Positions 1-9,320 of a stretch of 40,137 bases of DNA are shown piece by piece. Origin of the DNA: Verrucomicrobiota bacterium (GTDB taxonomy: Bacteria > Verrucomicrobiota > Verrucomicrobiae > Chthoniobacterales > UBA10450); the NCBI GenBank assembly GCA_005887855.1, contig VBQB01000045.1, positions 1 through 40,137 on the forward strand, written 5' to 3'. The stretch's first letter is position 1, and each line of letters starts with the position of its first letter. A model generated the notes under the pieces. The model saw only the letters and a list, made by a program, of their open reading frames with translations, had not been told where the DNA came from and made no database searches. Made by a program: the position numbers and the translations under genes.

Positions 1-1
1 G

Positions 2-2959
2 GTGACCCTAATGTCCACTGCAGCTGCAATGGCTTTCGTCGCAATAAGCCCGTCTGGCCCATTCTTATTGGGGAAATCAGACAACAAGGGCGCGATCAAT
101 AAATTCAGCCAAAGTCGCGTTGAGTTGCTTCGAAACAAACTAACCGTGCCTGGCCCTGAGCGAGAGGGCGAGCCAACCGCCGTAGCTGAAGAAGATTACG
201 CGAATCGCGCCGCTGGGACTGCATACGTCCCGTTTGCACTGACGCGGAACGCGAATACGGCTTGGACCAATATCAAGGCAAGGGGTAGGCACACGGCAGG
301 TGCCTGGACTCTCGCGGGACCGAGCACAGCGAATTCTCCTGGTCTGCTGAGCTTCACCGGCGCGGCGTACACGACCTCCGGTCGCATTACCGCACTTGCC
401 GTGGATCCAAGCTGCAACGTGACGACGTGCCGTGTATGGGCGGCAGCAGCAGGCGGCGGTGTCTGGCGGACCAATAACGCGCTTTCCGGCAGTGGGCCCA
501 CCTGGACGTTTATTTCCGGCAGCTTCGCGACGAATGCGATTGGAACTCTCACTTACGATGCGGCCCACGCGACACTCTATGCTGGTACCGGTGAGCCAAA
601 CGCTTCGGCTGATTCAGAGGCTGGCTTCGGAATTTACAAATCAACTGACGGCGGTAACACGTGGACACATCTCGCCGCGAACACGACTGTCCCCGCCGGG
701 TCAGGCGTTGACTGCACTTGCGCCGTTGGGTTCGGCGGCTTTCAGATAGCGCCCGCCTATAGCGGCCCGGCCTTCGATGGCCGTTCGATCTCTTCTATCA
801 TTATCGACCCGAGCAACTCGAATATTCTTTACGTTTCTTCCGCCCGCGGCGTTCGCGGCGTGAGCTCCGTCTTGAGTGGCGGAGCCGTCACGCTTGCCCC
901 TGGTCTTCCGCCATACGGGATGTGGAAGTCCACTGACGGCGGGGCAAACTTTACGCTCTTGAATTATCAAGATGTTTGCTTGAACCCAACACTCCCAGGC
1001 AATGCCGGAATCGTGCAGGCAAGCTTCGGCTCAACGCGTGGCGTCCATGAGGCGGCAGTCGACCCCGGATCGTCAAGTATAGTTTACGCTGCTCCATTCC
1101 CGGCAAACAATGTCTGCCCGAACAACACCGGAGGTGGCGTGTGGCGTTCGACCGATAGCGGCGGTACCTGGACGCAGATGAAGAACGCACGGAATGTGAC
1201 GCTAAATACCGATCGGGCGTCGTTCGCTGTCACACCAATCGCTGGCGGATTTACGCGAATGTACGTGGGCGTGGGAAATTCCAGCGCGAGCGCGGCGAAC
1301 ATCGCGCGGTTGTATCGCACTGATAACGCAGTGACTGCGACCAACGCCAGTTTCACCGACCTGACACAGGCGCAGCAGGTGTCGGCGGCACCGAACCAAA
1401 CGATTGGCTACTGCAGAACCCAATGCTGGTACGACAACGTGGTTTACTCGCCTCCTAATAAGCCGGACGTAGTGTACCTCGGTGGTGCCTACGATTACGA
1501 GAACTACGGTTTCAGGAACAACGGCCGCGCATTCATCCGCTCGACGGATGCCGGTGTGACCTTTACCGATACGACGTACGATGCGACCACGGGCGCGCCG
1601 CCTCCCGATAGCTACGCATCGATCTACCCGGGCACTGGGATCGCGCCTAACGGTCAGCACCCGGACTCGCACGCGATCGTAGAGATCCCGGGGACGAACT
1701 CGGCAATCTTCGGTGGGGACGGCGGTCTCATGCGCTCGAATGGCGCGTTCGCAGACATCTCATCCCAGTGCAGCAGCCCGCGCGGCCTCAGCGGCACTGA
1801 GCTTGCAACCTGCCAGCAGTTGCTGTCTGCGGTTCCGACCTACCTCTACAATCTCAACAAGGGACTATCGACTATACAATTCCAGAGCCTGTCAGTTGCT
1901 GCCGACAATCCTAAGCATCTGCAAGGTGGGAACCAGGACAACGGCACGTTTGAAACCTACGGCTCGGCTGTGACCTGGCCCCAGATCATGTACGGCGATG
2001 GCGGGCAATCGGGCTTTAACTTGGCCAACTCGGCGCTCCGGTTCAACACGTTCACGGGTGGTGCCCACGATGTGAACTTCCAGAACGGCGATCCGACGAA
2101 GTGGGTCATCGCGAGTGGTCCCATCGTAGCCAGCGGGGAAGGCTTTTCTCCCCCGGCGCAGTTTTACACGCCAATCATTGCCGATCCGAATCCGGCTGCT
2201 GCAGGGACGATTTTCCAAGGCTCGTTGAGCGTCTGGCGAACCCAGGATTGGGCCGGCAATCAAGCGTTCCTCGAAGCAAACTGTCCTGAATTTACGACCT
2301 CGTTTGCCAATCCTGCTTGTGGTGACTTCGTTCGCATCGGGCCCAGCGGCGCAACCATTCTGACTACGTCCGCTGGCGATTACCGTGGAACGACGCGGTC
2401 CGGCGGCGCCGTCGCAGCGGTTGCACGGACAGCTTCCGATACCGGTACGCTGTGGGCCGCGACGACCACTGGCCGCGTCTTCATCTCGAAGAACGCCGAC
2501 GCAGCGAATACCAGCGTGACGTACACGCGGCTCGATTCGCTCGATGCGAACAGTCCAGGCAGGTTTCCCAGCGGCATCTTTGTCGATCCGGCGGACTCGA
2601 ATCACGCTTGGGTTTCGTACTCTAGTTACAGCTCGCTGACTCCAACCACGCCGGGGCACGTGTTCTCGGTCACGTACGACCAAGGTGCGGGCACCGCAAC
2701 ATGGACCAATCTGGATGGCTCGGGAGCGCAAATGTTCCCTGACTTCCCGGCAACGGCTATCGCCCGTGATTCGAATGGTGACCTTTACGTTGCAAACGAT
2801 TGGGGTGTCCTGAGACGTGCGAACGGTTCGTCCGATTGGGTGGTTGCCGGAACCGGTCTTCCACAAGTCGAAGTCGCAGGCCTTACGATCGTGCCGAGTT
2901 CGCGGGTTCTATACGCCGCAACGCACGGGCGTAGCGCCTGGAAGCTGACGCTGCCGTAA
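2..2959 (+). CDS. Large secreted BNR/Asp-box repeat protein (possibly 5'-truncated by the window)
   Basis: The frame is open from base 2 (GTG) and gives about 985 residues. At least four Asp-box-like motifs (S-x-D-x-G-x-T-W/F) are visible, for example KSTDGGNTWT near residue 216, KSTDGGANFT near 309, WRSTDSGGTW near 381 and RSTDAGVTFT near 513. This arrangement is typical of sialidase/sortilin-like beta-propellers (VPS10/BNR family). The protein is rich in Gly, Ser, Thr and Asn with paired cysteines, which fits an extracytoplasmic protein. Residues 1-22 are hydrophobic but not a clean signal peptide, so the true start may lie before the window. No catalytic residues could be assigned and the substrate is unknown. 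A strong terminator follows the stop codon directly. Confidence 0.8.
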   Translation: MTLMSTAAAMAFVAISPSGPFLLGKSDNKGAINKFSQSRVELLRNKLTVPGPEREGEPTAVAEEDYANRAAGTAYVPFALTRNANTAWTNIKARGRHTAGAWTLAGPSTANSPGLLSFTGAAYTTSGRITALAVDPSCNVTTCRVWAAAAGGGVWRTNNALSGSGPTWTFISGSFATNAIGTLTYDAAHATLYAGTGEPNASADSEAGFGIYKSTDGGNTWTHLAANTTVPAGSGVDCTCAVGFGGFQIAPAYSGPAFDGRSISSIIIDPSNSNILYVSSARGVRGVSSVLSGGAVTLAPGLPPYGMWKSTDGGANFTLLNYQDVCLNPTLPGNAGIVQASFGSTRGVHEAAVDPGSSSIVYAAPFPANNVCPNNTGGGVWRSTDSGGTWTQMKNARNVTLNTDRASFAVTPIAGGFTRMYVGVGNSSASAANIARLYRTDNAVTATNASFTDLTQAQQVSAAPNQTIGYCRTQCWYDNVVYSPPNKPDVVYLGGAYDYENYGFRNNGRAFIRSTDAGVTFTDTTYDATTGAPPPDSYASIYPGTGIAPNGQHPDSHAIVEIPGTNSAIFGGDGGLMRSNGAFADISSQCSSPRGLSGTELATCQQLLSAVPTYLYNLNKGLSTIQFQSLSVAADNPKHLQGGNQDNGTFETYGSAVTWPQIMYGDGGQSGFNLANSALRFNTFTGGAHDVNFQNGDPTKWVIASGPIVASGEGFSPPAQFYTPIIADPNPAAAGTIFQGSLSVWRTQDWAGNQAFLEANCPEFTTSFANPACGDFVRIGPSGATILTTSAGDYRGTTRSGGAVAAVARTASDTGTLWAATTTGRVFISKNADAANTSVTYTRLDSLDANSPGRFPSGIFVDPADSNHAWVSYSSYSSLTPTTPGHVFSVTYDQGAGTATWTNLDGSGAQMFPDFPATAIARDSNGDLYVANDWGVLRRANGSSDWVVAGTGLPQVEVAGLTIVPSSRVLYAATHGRSAWKLTLP

Positions 2960-2976
2960 AGTTGGTTTAAGCTTTT

Positions 2977-3013
2977 GGGCGGGATAGTAAAAATCTATCC
3001 CGCCCATTTTTTT
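2977..3013 (+). terminator. Rho-independent terminator
   Basis: A perfect 11-bp stem, GGGCGGGATAG with CTATCCCGCCC, encloses a 7-nt loop TAAAAAT. It is followed by A and seven T. It lies 17 bases after the stop of the BNR protein and ends just before the next gene's start. Confidence 0.9.
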
Positions 3014-3019
3014 GCAGTG

Positions 3020-3418
3020 ATGATACCTGTTCTCAAGCACCTGATTTTCGCCTGCGCCTTTTTGCTGCTCGCCAGCAGCGCATCCGTTGACGCCGCTCCG
3101 CCTGGCTTTGTGGAAGGCCATTTGAAAATCATTTCGCCCAAGGAGGTCGAGTTGGCAGATGGAAACGCGCCAACGGTCACCGCGGAAACATATGGCGAAT
3201 ATCCGCTCATTATTCTGAGCCGGGACGGAAAAAAAGAAATCGCGCGGGTCACTGCGGACGGGAATGGAAACTATCGTACTGCATTGCCGCCGGGCGATTA
3301 TGTTTTGGATGTGCCAAGGCGCGGGCGCGGTCACGTTCGCGCGAAACCACAGCGATTCACGGTTGTTTCAAACCAGACTGTCCACGTCGATATGGATATC
3401 GACACGGGCATTCGTTGA
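3020..3418 (+). CDS. Small secreted protein with carboxypeptidase-regulatory-like fold
   Basis: About 132 residues starting at the ATG at 3020. Residues 1-25 (MIPVLKHLIFACAFLLLASS, then ASVDA) form a convincing Sec signal peptide. An upstream in-frame GTG would place the start inside the terminator stem, so it was rejected. The mature part contains ADGNGNYRTALPPGDYVLDV, a pattern common in carboxypeptidase-regulatory-like/CNA-B beta-sandwich domains. No enzymatic motif is seen. It is separated from the preceding gene by a terminator and is probably transcribed on its own. The role is unknown. Confidence 0.7.
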   Translation: MIPVLKHLIFACAFLLLASSASVDAAPPGFVEGHLKIISPKEVELADGNAPTVTAETYGEYPLIILSRDGKKEIARVTADGNGNYRTALPPGDYVLDVPRRGRGHVRAKPQRFTVVSNQTVHVDMDIDTGIR

Positions 3419-3636
3419 ATGCTCGCCTCTGTCTGTTTTCGGCATTCGTTTCAAGTGTGACTGTCCCGCCGCTCGCGCGAAAGATGCGGACGTGATTGAC
3501 AAATGGGCCGGATGCAGGTTGAATAGTGACCGGTAATTTCTTCCGCGCCAGTCATTCTCTCGGGAGGCGCGCTCCTCCGAAACTACAGCATTTTTTAGTC
3601 AGATACTTCATTCCGAAATAATAAATATCCGCATCC

Positions 3637-4392
3637 ATGGCGGGACATAGTAAATGGTCAAAGGTCAAGCGTTTCAAAGGCGCAATCGACGCGAAACGTG
3701 GCAAGATCTTCAGCAAATTGTCGAAGGAAATCACCATCGCCGCTAAAACCGGCGGTGGCGATCCCAATGGCAATCTGCGTCTGCGCAGTGCGATCCAGGC
3801 GGCGCGCGGGCAAAGCATGCCGAATGACAACATCGAGCGCGCGATCAGACGCGGTACCGGCAAGGGAAGCGAGACGCAGCACTTCGATGAAATCGTTTAC
3901 GAGGGTTATGCGCCGGGCGGTGTGGCCGTTATTGTCGAAGCCGCAACCGACAATAAGAACCGAACAGCCGCCGAGATTCGGAGCATCTTTAGCAAGAACA
4001 ATGGCAACCTTGCGTCGACGGGAAGTGTTTCATACATGTTCCATAAAAAGGGTCAAATCACCGTCCCGCGTTCGAGCATCAACGAGGATCGTATTCTCGA
4101 GTTGGCGCTGGAGGCTGGCGCAGAGGAGTTGACAACCGACGAAGATCAGTATGTTATTACCACTTCCCACGATCAGCTCTACGCCGTAGCTGAAGCGCTC
4201 AAAAATGCGGGCGTAACCACCGATGGGCAAAAGTTTACGTTCATTCCCGATACGACTGTTCCGGTCGCCGACGAAAGCGTCGCACTACAGGTCCTGCGCT
4301 TGTGTGATGCGCTCGACGAGGACGACGACGTGCAAAACGTTTATTCAAATTTAGAAATCCCCGACGAATTGCTGGCCAGGTTGCCGGCCTGA
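3637..4392 (+). CDS. yebC: YebC/PmpR/TACO1-family regulator
   Basis: 251 residues, the usual length for the family. It opens with the hallmark MAGHSKWSKVKRFKG and continues with AKRGKIFSKLSKEI and GTGKGSE. The acidic C-terminus (ALDEDDDVQNVYSNLEIP) matches the conserved DALDDDDDVQNVYSN region of YebC. Family members act as DNA-binding regulators (PmpR) or as factors that relieve ribosome stalling at proline-rich tracts, so the exact role here is open. It sits directly upstream of rho on the same strand with a 64-bp gap and may be cotranscribed with it. Confidence 0.95.
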   Translation: MAGHSKWSKVKRFKGAIDAKRGKIFSKLSKEITIAAKTGGGDPNGNLRLRSAIQAARGQSMPNDNIERAIRRGTGKGSETQHFDEIVYEGYAPGGVAVIVEAATDNKNRTAAEIRSIFSKNNGNLASTGSVSYMFHKKGQITVPRSSINEDRILELALEAGAEELTTDEDQYVITTSHDQLYAVAEALKNAGVTTDGQKFTFIPDTTVPVADESVALQVLRLCDALDEDDDVQNVYSNLEIPDELLARLPA

Positions 4393-4456
4393 AACTTATT
4401 GCTGCAGGAAACTTGTTAAGAACGCTGCCGCCGCAGCGCAGAACTCCATATTGTTT

Positions 4457-5842
4457 ATGAACGAAGAAAACGAAAACCAGCCTTCACCGCTGGAAACTGA
4501 ATCGGCTGCGCCGCTGGAGCAACGTCACCATCGCCCGCGCCGCCGTTATCCGCGAAGACGTTATCAAGATCGGGGTAATCGGAATTTCGGTGATTCACAT
4601 AATGAGTCCTCGAATTCTTCGCCGACGGCAGTTGATTCTGCCGCTGGCAACGTGGGGGTTGAAACATTGGATCGATCCGCCCAAGGCGGACCTGAAGGAG
4701 GGGAGAGTGCCGTTGAAAACGGGGAGCAAGTTCAGCGTGAACCGGAATTCGGCGATGGCATCATTGAAATCTCTGGCAAAGGGTTTGGTTTTCTTCGCGA
4801 TGCCAAACGCAATTTCGTGCAGACACCGCAGGACATTTTCGTGACACCGGAAATCGTCCGCCGTTTTGGGTTGCGCGATGGAATGTGGATTCATGGCGAA
4901 ACGCGGCGAGGCAACCGCGGTCCTCAACTAGTCAAGCTGCTGACAATTAACGGTGACGAACCGCCGAAATATCAGGGTCTGCGACCGTTTGAAGAGCTTA
5001 CCACGATTAACCCGAACAAACGGATCAAGCTTGAGACAGATCCGGAGCGGTACACGACGCGCATCATGGATTTGATGACGCCGCTCGGCATGGGTCAGCG
5101 CGGTTTGATTGTCGCCCCGCCCCGCACTGGCAAGACGACGCTCTTGCATCACATCGCCGAGGCGGTTACGAAAAATCACAAGGACATGCACGTCATTATT
5201 TTGCTTGTCGATGAACGGCCCGAAGAGGTCACCGATTTCCGCCGTTCGCACCCGAAGGCGGAATTGATGGCCAGCTCCAACGACGCCGACATCAAAAGTC
5301 ACACGCGCATCGCGCAGCTCGCCATTGAGCGCGCCAAACGGCTCGTCGAAGCCGGCAAACACGTATTCATCCTGCTCGACTCGATCACGCGCACGGCTCG
5401 CGCATTTAATAATGCGATGGCTGGCGGCGGTCGCACCATGAGCGGTGGTATCGACGCTCGCGCGATGGAAATTCCACGCAAAATTTTTGCAGCGGCGCGT
5501 AACACCGAAGAAGCCGGATCGCTCACTATCGTAGCCACCGCGCTGATCGAAACCGGGAGTCGCATGGACGAACTCATCTTTCAGGAATTCAAAGGCACCG
5601 GAAATATGGAAATGGTGCTTGACCGGAAAATCAGCGATCAGCGGATTTATCCGGCTATCGATATTTTCCTCTCCGGCACGCGGCGTGAAGAATTGCTGCT
5701 GCAACCGTGGGAATTGGAGAAAATCAATCTCATTCGCCGCGGCCTCGCCGGTCACAAACCAGAAGAAGCGATCCAGCGTCTGTTGATGTTCGTGAAAAAA
5801 TTCCCGACGAACACCGAAATGCTCAAGGGAATTCCGGGTTAA
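4457..5842 (+). CDS. rho: Transcription termination factor Rho
   Basis: 461 residues from the ATG at 4457. A TTG six bases earlier is in frame but less likely. Residues 1-100 form a hydrophilic Arg/Glu/Asn-rich extension, as in many non-enterobacterial Rho proteins. The cold-shock-like RNA-binding domain with GKGFGFLRD is near residues 107-115. The ATPase core carries the Walker A PPRTGKTT near 221-228 and LLVDERPEEVTDFRR, with the Q/R-loop region downstream. Rho is a hexameric RNA helicase that ends transcription of untranslated RNA. It is complete, with no abnormal feature. Confidence 0.97.
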   Translation: MNEENENQPSPLETESAAPLEQRHHRPRRRYPRRRYQDRGNRNFGDSHNESSNSSPTAVDSAAGNVGVETLDRSAQGGPEGGESAVENGEQVQREPEFGDGIIEISGKGFGFLRDAKRNFVQTPQDIFVTPEIVRRFGLRDGMWIHGETRRGNRGPQLVKLLTINGDEPPKYQGLRPFEELTTINPNKRIKLETDPERYTTRIMDLMTPLGMGQRGLIVAPPRTGKTTLLHHIAEAVTKNHKDMHVIILLVDERPEEVTDFRRSHPKAELMASSNDADIKSHTRIAQLAIERAKRLVEAGKHVFILLDSITRTARAFNNAMAGGGRTMSGGIDARAMEIPRKIFAAARNTEEAGSLTIVATALIETGSRMDELIFQEFKGTGNMEMVLDRKISDQRIYPAIDIFLSGTRREELLLQPWELEKINLIRRGLAGHKPEEAIQRLLMFVKKFPTNTEMLKGIPG

Positions 5843-5884
5843 TTTGACGAATTGCGATTTGCAATTTGCGAACGAGATGTCGCA

Positions 5885-6472
5885 ATGAAATCGCAAATCA
5901 ACGAGGCTGAGCAGAAGTCGCGAGGACGCGAAGACTTTCGGCGTCACCAATCGAAAATTTTCGAGTGGGAAGTCCTCCCTCCCGAAGATCGATCGGGTAG
6001 CCGCCGGGCGAGTGCCTCTCTTGAACCGCTTTTCCGGTGGCTTGCGCTCATCATGGATGAGTTTCTGCGCTTTCCCGGAACGAAAATTCGCTTCGGCCTG
6101 GATCCGATTATTGGTCTCCTTCCCGGAATCGGCGACGTGTCCTCCGCGATAATTTCGGCGGTGGCACTTGTCCACGCAGCGCGATACGGAGTTCCGAAAA
6201 TTCTGCTCGCCCGCATGGCAACGAACATTTTGATCAACGAGCTGGTCGGGATTATTCCGGGGCTGGGCGATGCATTTTCATTCTGGTTCAAGTCGAACGT
6301 GCGCAACTATGAGCTGCTCCGGAACTATTCCGCGGCGCCTGCGCGGTCGAGAAAAGGCGATTGGATATTCCTTGTCGCAGTTCTGAGCCTGCTGTTTGTA
6401 ATTGTTTGCGCGGGATTGATCGTGACTGTCCTGGTATTGCAGGCGATCGGCCGGTTCGTGTTCGACCGATAA
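5885..6472 (+). CDS. DUF4112 membrane protein
   Basis: About 195 residues from the ATG at 5885; the in-frame TTG at 5852 would add residues only 9 bases after rho. The core RFGLDPIIGLLPGIGDVSSA and the repeated IIPGLGDAFS are signatures of DUF4112. A C-terminal transmembrane segment follows (IFLVAVLSLLFVIVCAGLIV). No biochemical function is established for the family. It lies 42 bp after rho on the same strand and is convergent with glnE, with only six bases between their stop codons and no visible terminator. Confidence 0.8.
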   Translation: MKSQINEAEQKSRGREDFRRHQSKIFEWEVLPPEDRSGSRRASASLEPLFRWLALIMDEFLRFPGTKIRFGLDPIIGLLPGIGDVSSAIISAVALVHAARYGVPKILLARMATNILINELVGIIPGLGDAFSFWFKSNVRNYELLRNYSAAPARSRKGDWIFLVAVLSLLFVIVCAGLIVTVLVLQAIGRFVFDR

Positions 6473-6478
6473 ATCAAC

Positions 6479-9229
6479 CTAACCAGGCGCATCCCCAACG
6501 AGTCGATTGTAGAGCGCGTTGATAGCTTGGCGTGCATCGAGATATCTTTCTCTAAAAACGTCGAATTCCTCATAGCCAAGACGGATAGCCGCCTTTCGTT
6601 GTTCGTCTGCATCGCTTGAGAACGCCGAAACAGTTTTGTTGTCGTAACGTCGCAACACAGATTCGCACCGACGCAGGAATGAGTAAGCATCTTTGAGATT
6701 GGCAGTCTCCGAATCAGTCAGGCGCCCGCTTTCGCACAAGCGATCGACGGCGCGCTTCCAAGTCGGCTCCCAAATACTTTCTCGCATTTGCAATGCTTGA
6801 ACCAGAAATTCCCCTTCGATAATTCCGCCGATCCCTGTTTTGAAATCGAGAAAATCCGACCCGCTTCCGCGTTCGCGCCGAATGCGCTTGAGCATGTCGT
6901 CGATTCTAAAACGGAGATCGACATGTTGACCGGCGTCACGCCACACGCGTTTTGCCATTTCGATAAACTCGCTCTGCAGTGGCCCCGTAACAGCGCGTGC
7001 GCGAGTCAGTGCCTGCAGCTCCCAAGGCTGAGCGCGGCCAGCGTAATAAGATTGATAAGCTTCGATGGAGCAGACCAGTGGCCCCTTTTCTCCCTCGGGA
7101 CGCAGTCGTGCATCGAGTGCCCAAATGTTTCCTTCAGCACTGGGCTGCGCCATTGTGACGACGAGATTTTGCGCGGAGCGAATATCCTCCCCAACGAACA
7201 GAATATCGAGATCAGCGCCATAACTGGTCTCGCGTCCGCCAAATTTTCCGAGAGCAATGATGGTCAATTGCTCGCTTCCGAGAAGCTTGGTCATAAAGAT
7301 TAGGCAGGCTTCGGCAAGCGAGGAAAGATCGGCCTGTGACTCGGAAAGATTAGCAAGGCCTAATACATCCCGAAGAAGAATTCGCAACAATTGGGTTTGC
7401 CGATAAGCGCGGACTGGATCGAGATCCACCTGACTAAGATCGAGCGAGGCGAGGCGGTGCAAATGTTCCTCCAATGCGATTGGACGGTCCAGTTGTTCCC
7501 GGCGTGTGATTTCTTCGAGAAGGTGCGGGCGGCGGATCAAAAGCTCGCTGGCAAACCGGCTGGCATCGAAGATTTTTACCAACAGTTCGAGTAGTCGAGG
7601 ATTGGTGACGAGAAGCTCGAAGAGCAAACTGCGCAAGCCATAGGCTTCAACAAACCGAACCAATTGATTGAGAGTTGCATCGGGGTCCGCCGCTGTCGCG
7701 AGCCACTCGAGCAAAACCGGCCGTAGCTTACGGAATATTTGGCGCGTGCGCGGCGCGATATGGAAACTGGCGGGGCCTTGCGCCAGATCCGCGAGCCCCT
7801 TGGCCGCCCGTTTTTGGTCGCGGAAAATTCCCAGATCAATTTTGACCGGTTCCTCATGCGTTTTGGAAATGACCCGTTCAAAAATCGAGCGCACACTGCG
7901 CATCTTTTCTTGTAGTGCCAGGGTGAATCGTTCACCGGATGAAAAACGAAGGCTGAGTGCGAGTCGCCGCAGAGCTTCCGGTTCCCGCGGAACGGTGTGA
8001 GTCTGCTGCTCAGCTTCGATTTGCAAACGGTGCTCAACACGCCGGAGAAACCGATATGCCTTGTCGAGCGTCAGCACCTCCTCGCGCGGAAGAAGATCCA
8101 ATTGACGAAGACCGCGCAGCGCTTTGAGCGTGCTCGCTTCTTGCAGGAACGCATGGCGCGCCCCGTGGATAAGCTGAAGTGCCTGCACGACAAACTCGAT
8201 TTCGCGAATGCCACCGCGGCCGAGTTTGACGTCGCGTTCAAGCTCATCGTGTCCGACGACGTCGCGCTCGATGCGTCGCTTGATGTTGGCGATCTCGTCG
8301 AGCAAATCGGGCGTCGGACTCTTCGGATAAATGAAAGGCTGATGCTGCCGCAAGAATTCGTAAGCCAACTCCCGGCTGCCGCCGATTCCGCGCGCCTTGA
8401 TCAGGGCAAGGCGCTCCCAAGTTTCGCCGAAACCGGCATAATAATTTTCCATGCTCTCGAGCGATCGCGCCAGTGGCCCGGCCGAGCCTTCTGGGCGAAG
8501 GCGGAGATCGACACGAAACAGTGAGCCTTCCGGATGAGGTATTGAAAATGTTTCGAGAATTTTCTTTGCCAGTCGGTTAAAGAATTCGTGATAGGAGAGG
8601 TGCAGCGAGAGCTGGCCTTCATCGCTGTAGAGGAAAAGGAGATCGACATCCGAGCTATGATTCAGCTCGCCGCCTCCGAGCTTGCCGAGCGCGAGAATGG
8701 CGAATTCAGCGTCGGGGGAACCGTGGCGCTGGCGAAATTCCGCGTTCCAGTGTTCGAACACGCGGCGAATGCAAATTTCCGCGACTTGCGAAAGCTCCGC
8801 GGTGGTTTCCTCAAGCGGCGCTACGTTCGCAAGTTCCCGAAGCGCAACTCGCGTCATCTCGCGGCCTTTCCAAAAACGAAGCGCTCCGAACTTTTCTGCT
8901 GAGATCGAATCGCCAGAAACAGAGCGGAGCTCGTTTAACATTTCTGCGTAGCCGCGAGCCGCGAGACATACTTCAGGTTGATGAAGCCAAAGAAGAGTTT
9001 CGGGATTCCGCCTCAATCTCGCCGCACAAATGCTTGAAACTGCGAGGAGATGAACCAGAGCTGTTTCGCTTAGGGGAAATTGTTCGACGACGTCGACGAG
9101 GGGCACAGCGTTTGCCGGCCACTTTTCGCCAAGTTGGACCAGGGTGGTTTCGACTTGTACCGGGTCTAGCGAGGCGACCGCCTTTTCGCGAATCCAACGA
9201 TCCCCCCTATCCATCGGACGAAGCATCAT
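6479..9229 (-). CDS. glnE: Bifunctional glutamine synthetase adenylyltransferase/adenylyl-removing enzyme
   Basis: 916 residues, close to the usual 900-950 of full-length GlnE. Both nucleotidyltransferase domains keep their metal-binding motifs: LGKLGGGELNHSSDVDLLFL near residues 181-200 for the N-terminal adenylyl-removase, and ALGKFGGRETSYGADLDILF near 655-675 for the C-terminal adenylylase. The enzyme adjusts glutamine synthetase activity to nitrogen status, working with PII. The start has ATG ATG in tandem and no obvious Shine-Dalgarno sequence. It lies downstream of the lipid kinase on the same strand with a roughly 90-bp gap. No glnA or glnB is present in the window. Confidence 0.93.
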   Translation of the reverse strand: MMLRPMDRGDRWIREKAVASLDPVQVETTLVQLGEKWPANAVPLVDVVEQFPLSETALVHLLAVSSICAARLRRNPETLLWLHQPEVCLAARGYAEMLNELRSVSGDSISAEKFGALRFWKGREMTRVALRELANVAPLEETTAELSQVAEICIRRVFEHWNAEFRQRHGSPDAEFAILALGKLGGGELNHSSDVDLLFLYSDEGQLSLHLSYHEFFNRLAKKILETFSIPHPEGSLFRVDLRLRPEGSAGPLARSLESMENYYAGFGETWERLALIKARGIGGSRELAYEFLRQHQPFIYPKSPTPDLLDEIANIKRRIERDVVGHDELERDVKLGRGGIREIEFVVQALQLIHGARHAFLQEASTLKALRGLRQLDLLPREEVLTLDKAYRFLRRVEHRLQIEAEQQTHTVPREPEALRRLALSLRFSSGERFTLALQEKMRSVRSIFERVISKTHEEPVKIDLGIFRDQKRAAKGLADLAQGPASFHIAPRTRQIFRKLRPVLLEWLATAADPDATLNQLVRFVEAYGLRSLLFELLVTNPRLLELLVKIFDASRFASELLIRRPHLLEEITRREQLDRPIALEEHLHRLASLDLSQVDLDPVRAYRQTQLLRILLRDVLGLANLSESQADLSSLAEACLIFMTKLLGSEQLTIIALGKFGGRETSYGADLDILFVGEDIRSAQNLVVTMAQPSAEGNIWALDARLRPEGEKGPLVCSIEAYQSYYAGRAQPWELQALTRARAVTGPLQSEFIEMAKRVWRDAGQHVDLRFRIDDMLKRIRRERGSGSDFLDFKTGIGGIIEGEFLVQALQMRESIWEPTWKRAVDRLCESGRLTDSETANLKDAYSFLRRCESVLRRYDNKTVSAFSSDADEQRKAAIRLGYEEFDVFRERYLDARQAINALYNRLVGDAPG

Positions 9230-9320
9230 GCGGATCTAGTGGAAAGACCAGTTGTCGATTGTTCGAGGCGAAGCAGCAACCGAAGTTGTCCGAAATCGCG
9301 TATTCTCCGGGTTCGCTCGA

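Noticed and set aside
1892..2866. 324-aa minus-strand open frame
   Set aside because: It is antisense to the BNR protein, Arg-rich and without recognisable motifs, typical of a shadow frame in GC-rich coding DNA.
2975..3019. Upstream start for the small secreted protein
   Set aside because: It lies inside the terminator stem and would precede the signal peptide with 15 unrelated residues.
4928..6175. 415-aa minus-strand open frame
   Set aside because: It lies antisense to rho and the DUF4112 gene, both of which have clear family motifs; no motif is seen on this strand.
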